IMG/VR virus record: IMGVR_UViG_3300017783_000023
Span: 1-57,229 of that record
From: a virus
Direction: 5' to 3' (one strand)
DNA length: 57,229 nt
Part shown: in pieces, positions 50,764 to 57,229 of the stretch
Layout: each line of letters opens with the position of its first letter
Numbering within the stretch: position 1 is the stretch's first letter
Position numbers and translations under genes: made by a program
Notes under the pieces: model-generated
Seen by the model: only the letters and a program-made list of their open reading frames with translations
Databases searched by the model: none
Told to the model about the DNA's origin: nothing

Positions 50764-51427
50764 CAAAGACTGGGCTATTGATGACTCTCCACAATATTGG
50801 GAGGGTATAATTGATGATCCATCATACTATGCCACATGGAAAGATGTTGAGTATTGTATTAACAACCCACAATTCTTCGATCTGCAATTTATAGACAGAA
50901 TTTCTAATGTTTATATAGAGTATCCTATTCATGAAAGGTGTTGGTCACGTCCCACACCTGATGTTAAAGTATTGATGGAAGTCTTTAATGATGGTCACAA
51001 TATTATCATTAATAATTTTGATCAGATTGATACTAAGCGACAGAATATAATGAAGAGTGTTGAAGAAACATTCCCAGAAATTAGATCAGCAATGCACATA
51101 TATGCAGGTCTTAAAGATACCAAATCATTCAAAGTGCATGAAGATTGTGCTAACAACTTTATTATTCAAGTAGAAGGACAAACTCACTGGAGAGTATATA
51201 ATAACAGATGTAGCAATATTGTCGGCAAACGCTTTGATTATCCTGAGCATGACTTTCTAGATTGTGCGATTGATGTTATAATGTCACCAGGTGATATGCT
51301 CTACATTCCTGCTAGATGTTATCATCAAGCACAACCTCATGAGAAGAGACTATCAGTAAGTATACCTATGCAACACATGTATCCCCATTTGAAACCTATG
51401 GATCGGCATTATTATGAAATCAATTAA
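50735..51427 (+). CDS. JmjC-like (cupin) oxygenase
   Basis: A 230-residue protein. ATG 50735 is preferred over GTG 50729 because of AGG at 50725-50727. The site is H135-E-D137 (FKVHEDCANNFIIQVEG) and H197 (IPARCYHQAQP), preceded by IMSPGDMLYIP as in JmjC and ribosomal-protein hydroxylases. It shares its fold with the 33101 protein. It overlaps its neighbours on both sides. It probably hydroxylates a protein or small molecule. Confidence 0.7.
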   Translation: MIYSILQQLDKDWAIDDSPQYWEGIIDDPSYYATWKDVEYCINNPQFFDLQFIDRISNVYIEYPIHERCWSRPTPDVKVLMEVFNDGHNIIINNFDQIDTKRQNIMKSVEETFPEIRSAMHIYAGLKDTKSFKVHEDCANNFIIQVEGQTHWRVYNNRCSNIVGKRFDYPEHDFLDCAIDVIMSPGDMLYIPARCYHQAQPHEKRLSVSIPMQHMYPHLKPMDRHYYEIN

Positions 51428-52028
51428 TCCATTTCCTATCATTCACCGTTGCAAGTATGAGTTTGACTTCAATGAAGTCTTGCAAGGTAAAGTAGATGGA
51501 CATCTTGCTGCGGCAAAGCAACGTATTGAAGAGAATGGTTATAACACACACGAGAAAGGTGGTGGCACTACGAGTGTAGTTATCAATAAGATTGTGCCTC
51601 CTCATGTATGGGATGAGTTTGAAGATTTCAGACCATGGTTATACGAGCGTATCAATCGTGTGTGGGATATGTGGCACTTAGCACCCATGACTAAACATCT
51701 ATCAGACTCATGGATTAATGTACATCCACCAGGTGCATGGACAGCAGAGCATCATCATCAAAATGTCACAGTTGCCATCGCTGCCTATCTGAATGTCCCT
51801 AAAGATAGTGGTAAGTTTATGGTAAAGAATCCATATTCAATGTATAAACTGGGAGAACCACTTGACTATAACTATTATGATCAGAATATGGATTGGGAGT
51901 ATATTGAGGTGAAGACTGGAGATGTGTTATTCTTTCCAGGATGGTTAACACATAAGACTGAAGTTAACAACGGAACTAAAGATAGATATGTTATGAGTAT
52001 GAATGTAATGGGTAACTATGTCACTTAA
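51414..52028 (+). CDS. 2OG-Fe(II) oxygenase (PF13759-like)
   Basis: A 204-residue oxygenase with INVHPPGAWTAEHHHQN (HHH at 113-115), H180 (PGWLTHKTEV) and R191 (DRYVMSMN). KTGDVLFFPGW is the strand before the distal His. It starts inside the previous gene and overlaps the next by 11 nt, so the series is translationally coupled. Confidence 0.7.
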   Translation: MKSINPFPIIHRCKYEFDFNEVLQGKVDGHLAAAKQRIEENGYNTHEKGGGTTSVVINKIVPPHVWDEFEDFRPWLYERINRVWDMWHLAPMTKHLSDSWINVHPPGAWTAEHHHQNVTVAIAAYLNVPKDSGKFMVKNPYSMYKLGEPLDYNYYDQNMDWEYIEVKTGDVLFFPGWLTHKTEVNNGTKDRYVMSMNVMGNYVT

Positions 52029-52725
52029 GATAATCGATACTAATCTCATGAGTTGGGATATGTATGAGCATATTGTACATTTACCTTACAAATTTACTAG
52101 GGTCGATGTGCCACCTACCAAAAATATGCCTGAGATTGACGAGGGTGGATTATATTGGACACATCAATTATATAATTACTGTCCAATTGAAGACCCTGAA
52201 TACTATCAAAACGCAGGACTAGAAGGCAGCGAAGATCCTATCTACAAAGATATACTCTCATATCTTGAAGCGACAATCAGGGATTTCCCACCTAGAGAGA
52301 ATCTCTACTCGGCATATATCAATGTGCTTAGATCAAGAGATGATCCAGGTATTCATTGTGATGCTCCATACTTTGTAGAAGATAATCAGACGGTTGTTGT
52401 ATACTTAAATCATTACTGGAATCCACAATTTGGTGGTGAAACTATATTCTTTGATGAAGATCTAGATGCTCAGCGTATAGTACAACCAAGACCTGGTAGA
52501 GTTATCATCTTTGATGGTAGAATACCACACACAGGTAGACCACCAACGCCCAAGTTTAGACATAATAGATATATTATGTCATTCAAATATATGGATCCAG
52601 CATCACGTAAGAAATTGTTTGTTGACCATGAGATTAACAACATGCCACCAATTGAAGATAGTGGAATAGCAGGATTTCACCCACCTACAGTTAAACAGAT
52701 TTGGAAGAAGATGAATGAAACTTAA
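52018..52725 (+). CDS. 2OG-Fe(II) oxygenase
   Basis: A 235-residue oxygenase with H113-C-D115 (PGIHCDAPYF), H171 (DGRIPHTGRP) and R184 (RYIMSFK). GGETIFFDEDLDAQRIVQP and PGRVIIFDG form the usual beta strands. YLNHYWNPQFGGET resembles the WxxxxGGET motif of P4H-like phage oxygenases. Fourth 2OG-type member of the cluster. Confidence 0.72.
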   Translation: MSLKIIDTNLMSWDMYEHIVHLPYKFTRVDVPPTKNMPEIDEGGLYWTHQLYNYCPIEDPEYYQNAGLEGSEDPIYKDILSYLEATIRDFPPRENLYSAYINVLRSRDDPGIHCDAPYFVEDNQTVVVYLNHYWNPQFGGETIFFDEDLDAQRIVQPRPGRVIIFDGRIPHTGRPPTPKFRHNRYIMSFKYMDPASRKKLFVDHEINNMPPIEDSGIAGFHPPTVKQIWKKMNET

Positions 52726-53233
52726 AGAATGGTTTGATAGAACTGAAGGTCACTGGTTGAGTGAGCGCAGATATATTTTCAATAGTCGTCCTTCAATGAT
52801 GACTAGCAGGATTTATACAGGTCCATTAGAAGAAGAGAGAGTGTCATTAATTCCTGACACTTTTAATGCTGATCTTTTCCTCAAATTCAAGTGGACCACT
52901 ACACATTATGACACCTTGAAGGAAGTTTCTGGTGGTGAAATGTTAGTTGGTGTAAATACTACAGATCACACGATTTACAGGTCTGTCGGTTACATGACTG
53001 ACAAACCAACTGTTACTAACGTAACCATGGTTGATGATGACACAGTTGTGTTGATTACCGAATATGATAATCAACAATTTCGAGAAGAAATTAGACTTTT
53101 GCATAATGATACGGTAAGATTACGTCAGACCGTTGGTTTCTCTGGAGACAGAGTAACTGTCGTTGGTCAGTATTATGAGACTCGCACGGATGATTACGAT
53201 GTTCAACAAGTCAGCAATCCTATCCTCCAATGA
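52715..53233 (+). CDS. cpeS: CpeS/CpcS-like phycobiliprotein lyase
   Basis: A 172-residue lipocalin-like protein: WFDRTEGHWLSERRYIFNS, SRIYTGPLEEERV, LFLKFKWTTTH, VGVNTTDHTIYRSVGYM, EIRLLHNDTVRLRQTVGF and VGQYYETR. The start and the closing RLRQTxGF/VGQYxE segments fit S-type lyases of cyanophages, which attach phycoerythrobilin to phycobiliproteins. It sits between two oxygenases. Together with the CpeT-like gene at 28756 it suggests a phycobilisome-bearing Synechococcus host. The call is by pattern only. Confidence 0.55.
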   Translation: MKLKEWFDRTEGHWLSERRYIFNSRPSMMTSRIYTGPLEEERVSLIPDTFNADLFLKFKWTTTHYDTLKEVSGGEMLVGVNTTDHTIYRSVGYMTDKPTVTNVTMVDDDTVVLITEYDNQQFREEIRLLHNDTVRLRQTVGFSGDRVTVVGQYYETRTDDYDVQQVSNPILQ

Positions 53234-53240
53234 AAAGGGG

Positions 53241-53354
53241 ATGATTAAACAAGCATTGTTTTTATATCAAAAAAACATGTATGAACGGAATGGTGAGTTG
53301 ACACCAACCCAAAAAGATACGATACAAACCATAGTTAATACATTGCATCTATAA
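53241..53354 (+). CDS. Short helical protein
   Basis: A 37-residue ORF from ATG 53241 behind AAAGGGG (53233-53239), an unusually good ribosome site. It reads IKQALFLYQKNMYERNG then LTPTQKDTIQTIVNTL. Helical; unrecognised. Confidence 0.45.
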   Translation: MIKQALFLYQKNMYERNGELTPTQKDTIQTIVNTLHL

Positions 53355-53355
53355 T

Positions 53356-53976
53356 ATGGAAATCTTGCCCCTCTTTGCTCAACCAGTTTATATCGACGTT
53401 GTTGATATGCCAACGGATATAGTAAAGAGAGCAAGCAAGACTGCCATGCAGGATATGGAGTTAGACTCACACTATTCTAAGAATGGTTCAATGTCTGACG
53501 ATACTCAATGGTTATCACACAATCTAGATGTTAAAGACATTGTTGATACTCACATGGACATATATGTGCATGAAGCATTATCAATCAGTCGTAGACATAC
53601 AATACAACATCAATCGTCATGGATTAATTATCATGGCATTGGTGATAGTGCCGCTGAGCATACTCACCCCAACAGTATGTTTAGCGGTTGTTTGTATATT
53701 AAGGTGCCACCCAACTGTGGTGAGTTTCGTCTGAGAATGCCAACAATGTTTCCAACCTACTTGACGAGCACTGTGCAACCTGATATCATGGAGAGCAACT
53801 ACCTCAATCAAAGGGAGTTTCCGATCGAACCATGTGATGGCACTATTATTATCTTTCCTTCACATCTACCTCACTATGTCTCACCCTCAGAGACTGAAGA
53901 TGATAGATACTCATGCGCCTTTAATTATTTCCTAAAAGGCACATTTGGAAGGGAAGACACTGCTTTGACTCTATGA
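53356..53976 (+). CDS. 2OG-Fe(II) oxygenase (PF13759-type)
   Basis: A 206-residue oxygenase starting MEILPLFAQPVYIDV. It has H102-T-H104 (AEHTHPNSMFSGCLYI), H173 (SHLPHYVSP) and R184 (DDRYSCAFNYF). The layout matches the 49482 protein, so the two may be distant paralogs. It ends the oxygenase run and overlaps the next gene by ATGA. Confidence 0.72.
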   Translation: MEILPLFAQPVYIDVVDMPTDIVKRASKTAMQDMELDSHYSKNGSMSDDTQWLSHNLDVKDIVDTHMDIYVHEALSISRRHTIQHQSSWINYHGIGDSAAEHTHPNSMFSGCLYIKVPPNCGEFRLRMPTMFPTYLTSTVQPDIMESNYLNQREFPIEPCDGTIIIFPSHLPHYVSPSETEDDRYSCAFNYFLKGTFGREDTALTL

Positions 53977-54305
53977 CTATTCCACTATTACTCTCAGAAT
54001 CTGTGCCAAAAGAAGTAAGCAACATTTTGAAGTCTCTCCAACTGGGGATGACTGCTAGATACAAGAACATGACTGGGACTATTGAATTCGTTGATGATTC
54101 TTACATCACGTTGTGTATTAGTAAGAGACCTAACAATGATCCCAATGCAAGACAACAATTCACTAAATGTTGCTTATGCATATATCCTCACCAGTGGGAT
54201 GACTTAGAGATCGAAGATTCTCACTTTTATGATCACAAAGCATTTAGGGGAAAAACTAACGATCACCCAGGAAACGACATGCTCCCACCGATCGACGAGC
54301 GATAG
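53973..54305 (+). CDS. Hypothetical protein after the oxygenase cluster
   Basis: A 110-residue soluble protein. The segment ARYKNMTGTIEFVDDSYITL looks like a small beta-barrel with an N-terminal helix, and the second half has KCCLCIYPHQWDDL. It has several Cys, two adjacent. No family recognised. A weak hairpin and T run follow. Confidence 0.55.
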   Translation: MTIPLLLSESVPKEVSNILKSLQLGMTARYKNMTGTIEFVDDSYITLCISKRPNNDPNARQQFTKCCLCIYPHQWDDLEIEDSHFYDHKAFRGKTNDHPGNDMLPPIDER

Positions 54306-54309
54306 TGTG

Positions 54310-54336
54310 ACAGTTGGTCAAAGTGTCCACTGTTTT
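54310..54336 (+). terminator. Weak terminator-like hairpin
   Basis: ACAG (54310-54313) pairs with CTGT (54330-54333), and TGG with CCA, around a bulged T and a 9-nt loop; TTTT follows. It lies between the oxygenase island and the next promoter. The stem is short, so confidence is low. Confidence 0.35.
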
Positions 54337-54364
54337 GCCACTACATGCAAAAATGCTCTATATT
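54335..54364 (+). promoter_or_regulatory. sigma70-type promoter for the endonuclease-methylase pair
   Basis: TTGCCA (54335-54340), 18 nt, TATATT (54359-54364): five of six matches in each hexamer. A start near 54371 would exclude the in-frame ATG at 54345 and supports ATG 54393. Confidence 0.6.
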
Positions 54365-54392
54365 AAGGGAGTTGAAAGCACTGCACCCAATC

Positions 54393-55073
54393 ATGGACAA
54401 CACTATTTCCTTTGAGCGTTGCGTCGAAATCATCAATAACGAAATCTATGCTGAAGTGCAACTAACTGTTGATGACTATCGTACATCAGCACGTCGCCCT
54501 ACTGCACTTCGTAAATCTGATATTACGTTTGAATCATATCTAAAATCATTTGAAACTGACGAGAAGCAGAAGACACAAACAGTCACTAAGTTTCTCCAGT
54601 ATTGGTTTGCTGAAGCATTATCAATCATCATCGATCGTTATAACTTACCGATTGTTGATGGTTGTGGTGCTGGTCAGGATTATGCCTACGTTGGTAACTC
54701 ATACCAAGGCAAAACAATCACTAAACCTATGCCAATTGAGTATAAGTCTGCTGGCGGTAAGGATGGGTCATCAGCATGTCTTGGCAACCTAGGTGTTAAT
54801 GTGAAATGCGAATTGACCCTTGTTTGTCGTTACAAACTCGAAGGCAATCGTATCAGTGAGCGTCAGACTCTCACGATTGAAAACTCTGCTTACAAGTGGA
54901 AAGCATACAACAAAGGTAAGTTTGATCCTAAGACTGGTGAGTCTAAGTCTTCTAACTTCAGTGGATTGCGCTGCATGACTAACAGTGACTATCAGGATAT
55001 TGTGTGCTATTCTGGTAGACTGAAGAAGAATTCTACTTGGGTCAAATTCATTAAAGAAACAATCAATGCTTGA
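54393..55073 (+). CDS. Candidate restriction endonuclease (PD-(D/E)XK type)
   Basis: A 226-residue protein from ATG 54393; an ATG at 54345 is in frame but lies upstream of the predicted transcription start. Helices around FLQYWFAEALSIIIDRY precede GAGQDYAYV with D96, and E116-Y-K118 (MPIEYKSA) completes a D-(20)-ExK active site as in type II restriction enzymes. GSSACLGN and a beta-rich C-terminal half follow. It overlaps the methyltransferase gene by 8 nt under one early-type promoter. I do not recognise a specific restriction family. A different nuclease, or a non-nuclease partner of the methylase, is possible. Confidence 0.5.
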   Translation: MDNTISFERCVEIINNEIYAEVQLTVDDYRTSARRPTALRKSDITFESYLKSFETDEKQKTQTVTKFLQYWFAEALSIIIDRYNLPIVDGCGAGQDYAYVGNSYQGKTITKPMPIEYKSAGGKDGSSACLGNLGVNVKCELTLVCRYKLEGNRISERQTLTIENSAYKWKAYNKGKFDPKTGESKSSNFSGLRCMTNSDYQDIVCYSGRLKKNSTWVKFIKETINA

Positions 55074-55905
55074 TATTAACACCACACACTTGATGAGTTG
55101 TATTGATGGGATGCAACTCATGGACGCTGAGAGTGTCGATCTAGTCGTCACATCTCCTCCCTACGATGATCTCAGGACTTACAATGACAGCAGTCAATGG
55201 GATCACAACGTCTTTAAAGAGGTTGCTACTTGTCTAGTAAGGGTGCTAAAACCTGGTGGTGTTATTATGTGGAATGTCAATGATTCCACAGTCAAAGGAT
55301 CAGAGACTGGTAGTAGTTTCAGACAATGCTTACATTTTATGGACGCACATGGTCTGAGACTACATGACACCATGATATATGAGAAGACAGGCACTGCCTT
55401 CGCATCTGGTCCTAATAGTGTTAGATATACTCAAATCTTTGAGTATTGTTTCATACTATCCAAAGGCAAACCTAAGACGATTAATCTTATTCAAGACAAG
55501 AAGAATAAGTGGGCAGGGTATACCTCGTTTGGCAATGCTGTGACGAGGAAGAAAGATGGCACCTTCTTGGACCCTGGTAAGAAGAGCAAAGAGATCAAAG
55601 AATGGGGTGTCAGGACTAACATATGGAGGATCAAAAATAGTGGTGGATTCGGTCAATCATCCAAGGTAAGTTACAAACATCCTGCCACTATGCCTGAAGA
55701 GTTAGCAACAGGGCACGTATTAACGTGGTCTGATGAGAAAGACTTAATTCTTGATCCTTTCATGGGTGCTGGCACTACTGCCCAGGTCTGCTGCGAAAAC
55801 AATCGCAATTTTATCGGTTTTGAGATAGATGACACATACCACCAAATGTGTGTCGATCGTGTGCTACCATGGCAAGACAACGTACTCACCAGACTCAATG
55901 ATTGA
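55066..55905 (+). CDS. DNA methyltransferase, N4-cytosine/N6-adenine beta-class
   Basis: A 279-residue methylase. Motif IV TSPPYDDL is at residues 29-36, the SAM-binding motif I DPFMGAGTT at 230-238, and HPATMPEELA (205-214) lies between. The order IV before I marks the beta group (PF01555); SPPY is common in N4-cytosine and some N6-adenine enzymes. It would protect phage DNA or methylate host sites. It is coupled to the preceding nuclease-like gene (8-nt overlap) and to the next gene (8-nt overlap). Confidence 0.85.
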   Translation: MLDINTTHLMSCIDGMQLMDAESVDLVVTSPPYDDLRTYNDSSQWDHNVFKEVATCLVRVLKPGGVIMWNVNDSTVKGSETGSSFRQCLHFMDAHGLRLHDTMIYEKTGTAFASGPNSVRYTQIFEYCFILSKGKPKTINLIQDKKNKWAGYTSFGNAVTRKKDGTFLDPGKKSKEIKEWGVRTNIWRIKNSGGFGQSSKVSYKHPATMPEELATGHVLTWSDEKDLILDPFMGAGTTAQVCCENNRNFIGFEIDDTYHQMCVDRVLPWQDNVLTRLND

Positions 55906-56176
55906 AGACTTCCCACACTCACCCCCAAAAGGTTATTCCTATGAATTTAAACAATTCAAACAAAATGTTACTAGCATTTGGATCAGGAATCATGCTTGCT
56001 TTGCTTACACCTCTGATCCTGTCATCTGTATCTGGGGATTCTACAACTCCAAGAAAAAGTGCTACTATTCGCCCATCAATGCCAAGAAGTGTGGTAAACT
56101 CGTTAACATCAGAGACACATCACCTTTTAGTGCAATGATTATAGATAGAGGACCACTAGCAGCAATGCTATGTTAA
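55898..56176 (+). CDS. Conserved small phage protein
   Basis: A 92-residue protein from ATG 55898 (MIEDFPHSPPKGYSYEF), overlapping the methylase by 8 nt. IWIRNHACFAYTSDPVICIW and YYSPINAKKCGKLVNI form a small beta domain with several Cys. I recall similar proteins in cyanophages. Function unknown. Confidence 0.55.
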   Translation: MIEDFPHSPPKGYSYEFKQFKQNVTSIWIRNHACFAYTSDPVICIWGFYNSKKKCYYSPINAKKCGKLVNIRDTSPFSAMIIDRGPLAAMLC

Positions 56177-56373
56177 GAGGCAAAGCAAAAGTCACTCCAA
56201 AGAGTGACAAAGCAAAGCAAATCTTCGCAGACAACCTAAACAGTAAATCTCTAGTTTATGTTGAGCATAAACGCCTAGATCGCTGGTTCTTTAGTTCCAT
56301 CGACAATGTTGATTACTGGTTTTGGGCAAACTATCCACATGACAATGACTGGGACTACCATGAAGTTAATTGA
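56170..56373 (+). CDS. Small basic hypothetical protein
   Basis: A 67-residue protein with a basic N-terminus (RGKAKVTPKSDKAKQIF) and an aromatic C-terminus (VDYWFWANYPHDNDWDYH). It overlaps both neighbours. No family recognised. Confidence 0.5.
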   Translation: MLRGKAKVTPKSDKAKQIFADNLNSKSLVYVEHKRLDRWFFSSIDNVDYWFWANYPHDNDWDYHEVN

Positions 56374-56578
56374 GAAGACTGACCCTCTCTATTTCACACA
56401 AACCTCTGATGCAATTTATGATCGACATTGGTATCAAATTCACTGCATTGACAAGAGTGTTAAAGTGGTAGAATCGTGGGAGGAAGCAATGACTGCCTTC
56501 TGGAATTTCAAACATTTCATTTCACATATAGAGGTAATTGATGCAAAACGAAGAAACAACGCCCTTGGATTCCAGTGA
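56360..56578 (+). CDS. Small hypothetical protein
   Basis: A 72-residue protein from ATG 56360 (MKLIEKTDPLYFTQTSDAIY), with a middle VVESWEEAMTAFWNFK and a basic C-terminus (IDAKRRNNALGF). An earlier in-frame ATG (56306) is less likely because of the long overlap. Confidence 0.5.
   Translation: MKLIEKTDPLYFTQTSDAIYDRHWYQIHCIDKSVKVVESWEEAMTAFWNFKHFISHIEVIDAKRRNNALGFQ
56448..56474 (+). promoter_or_regulatory. Possible sigma70 promoter with extended -10
   Basis: TTGACA (56448-56453) and TAGAAT (56469-56474) with TGG before the -10 (TGn type); the spacer is 15 nt, shorter than ideal. It would serve the gene at 56541. Confidence 0.4.
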
Positions 56579-56747
56579 TGGTCTAACAATCAAGGAAAAT
56601 CCTGATGGGTCAATGTCAATGGAATGGGACGAGAATGATCCCCGTTACAGTATGTTTAACGGCATGTCAAAGGAAGAGTTAAATCTTCTTATCTCACACG
56701 GACTACAAGAAATTATTACAAGAGAGGAAAACGATGGCATCATCTAA
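56541..56747 (+). CDS. Small acidic hypothetical protein
   Basis: A 68-residue acidic protein from ATG 56541 behind GAGGT (56531-56535); a TTG three bases earlier is in frame. SMSMEWDENDPRYSMFNGMS is followed by a helix (KEELNLLISHGLQEII). No family recognised. Confidence 0.5.
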   Translation: MQNEETTPLDSSDGLTIKENPDGSMSMEWDENDPRYSMFNGMSKEELNLLISHGLQEIITREENDGII

Positions 56748-57009
56748 TTTTGAAGATCACGCACCTAGTAGTGACATACGAACACACATGAAAGATCTTG
56801 ATCAATGCACAGCAGACATACTTGAGGTCATTAGTGGATGGATTGAGGAGGATCGTGTCACCCCTGGTGAGTTTATCTCATGCATGAAAAAGGCACTAAA
56901 TCAAACCTCAACATGGCATAAGACACGTTTGAATCTCATTCAAGACACTGAAGCATTGATCTCAGGTATCGGTAGAGCACCTCAACTATTAAACGAAAAT
57001 GGCAATTGA
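56734..57009 (+). CDS. Hypothetical helical protein
   Basis: A 91-residue acidic protein, helical (DQCTADILEVISGWIEEDR, then SCMKKALNQTSTWHKTRLN). It overlaps both neighbours by about 11-14 nt. No family recognised. Confidence 0.5.
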   Translation: MASSNFEDHAPSSDIRTHMKDLDQCTADILEVISGWIEEDRVTPGEFISCMKKALNQTSTWHKTRLNLIQDTEALISGIGRAPQLLNENGN

Positions 57010-57202
57010 TGGACGCGCTGAAGGCGACAAAGTAGCACGTAAACTTGAAGAATTGGATGCAGTATTTGCAAAATATGATACTGTAATTGATGGTGATCAA
57101 GTAACAAATAGTGTTATAGAAAAACTGAATAAATGTGAAGAACTAAAGGAGTTGTTATCAAATGCGGTTGCTGCCAGTAAAAGAAAAAATCAAGGTAGTT
57201 GA
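56999..57202 (+). CDS. Small helical hypothetical protein
   Basis: A 67-residue protein, almost entirely helical, with Lys/Glu heptad-like spacing (KVARKLEELDAVFAKYD, KLNKCEELKELLSNA). Possibly a short coiled coil. No family recognised. Confidence 0.5.
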   Translation: MAIDGRAEGDKVARKLEELDAVFAKYDTVIDGDQVTNSVIEKLNKCEELKELLSNAVAASKRKNQGS

Positions 57203-57229
57203 CAACTATTTCCCAGAATGGTTTGTCAC
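57162..57229 (+). CDS. N-terminal fragment, possibly another 2OG oxygenase
   Basis: An ORF from ATG 57162 runs off the right edge. The 22 visible residues (MRLLPVKEKIKVVDNYFPEW) resemble the start of short phage 2OG oxygenases of the VVDNFFP type. It overlaps the previous gene by 41 nt. Too little is visible for a firm call. Confidence 0.35.
   Translation, partial: MRLLPVKEKIKVVDNYFPEWFV

Noticed and set aside
53350-53355. TATAAT directly before ATG 53356
   Set aside because: It overlaps a stop codon, has no -35 at 16-18 nt and would give no leader; a chance match in AT-rich sequence.
54345-54392. Upstream ATG for the endonuclease-like gene
   Set aside because: It lies between the -35 and -10 of a good promoter, so it would not be in the main transcript; kept only as an alternative.
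1-57229. Search for integrase, transposase, attachment sites or CRISPR
   Set aside because: No recombinase motifs, terminal inverted repeats or repeat arrays were seen; the window fits a lytic phage.

Overview
This window is part of the genome of a T4-like marine cyanophage (myovirus). Three lines of evidence point there. It carries T4-type virion and replication genes: gp32, gp33, gp4, gp48, gp53, gp54, gp26/gp51, gp27 and gp5-like genes, with T4-type late promoters TATAAATA. It carries auxiliary metabolic genes known from phages of Synechococcus and Prochlorococcus: CP12, a CpeT-like and a CpeS-like bilin lyase, PhoH, ThyX and pur genes. It also has a DUF1825 protein and small membrane proteins of cyanobacterial/cyanophage type. 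Genes are packed tightly, mostly with ATGA or TAATG overlaps, and all but two (gp53, gp48) lie on the + strand.

Layout. 1-2751: a purine module (purS, purC, purM with small ORFs between them) behind a sigma70-like promoter fused to a terminator. 2841-8060: a 1372-residue putative virion protein, small genes and a secreted beta-barrel-like protein behind a late promoter. 8135-15597: replication and metabolism genes (glutaredoxin, thyX, phoH, a PD-(D/E)XK exonuclease, gp33, DUF1825, gp32) and many small conserved genes. 15566-17440 (- strand): gp53 and gp48. 17439-31981: gp4, a virion-like protein, gp54, gp26/gp51, two paralogous tape-measure-like proteins (one split and carrying two peptidoglycan-hydrolase-like domains), the gp27-like hub, cp12, cpeT and the gp5-like hub. 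32013-34587: an early-type block with an antitoxin-like gene, tRNA-Asn, a JmjC-like oxygenase and a secreted HExxH protein. 34615-46601: tail fibre and adhesin genes ending in three tandem Gly/His-rich paralogs. 46646-54305: an FAD-dependent halogenase, an unknown partner, six oxygenases (five 2OG-Fe(II) type and one JmjC type) and a CpeS-like lyase. 54393-55905: a candidate restriction endonuclease and DNA methyltransferase behind a sigma70-like promoter. The rest is small early-type genes.

The strongest unusual signals are these. (1) Two canonical -1 slippery heptamers lie exactly where frames change: T_TTT_TTC joining gp26 to a gp51-like ORF that has no upstream ATG, and G_GGA_AAC joining the split tape-measure gene. 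(2) gp48 and gp4 diverge from a shared CATG, and each late promoter is embedded in the other gene. (3) A candidate phage-borne restriction-modification pair. (4) The halogenase and oxygenase island. (5) A perfect-consensus host-type promoter (TTGACA, 17 nt, TATAAT) for cpeT in the middle of the late baseplate module. (6) Terminators fused to promoters or directly abutting start codons. All family assignments were made by reading motifs, with no database search.
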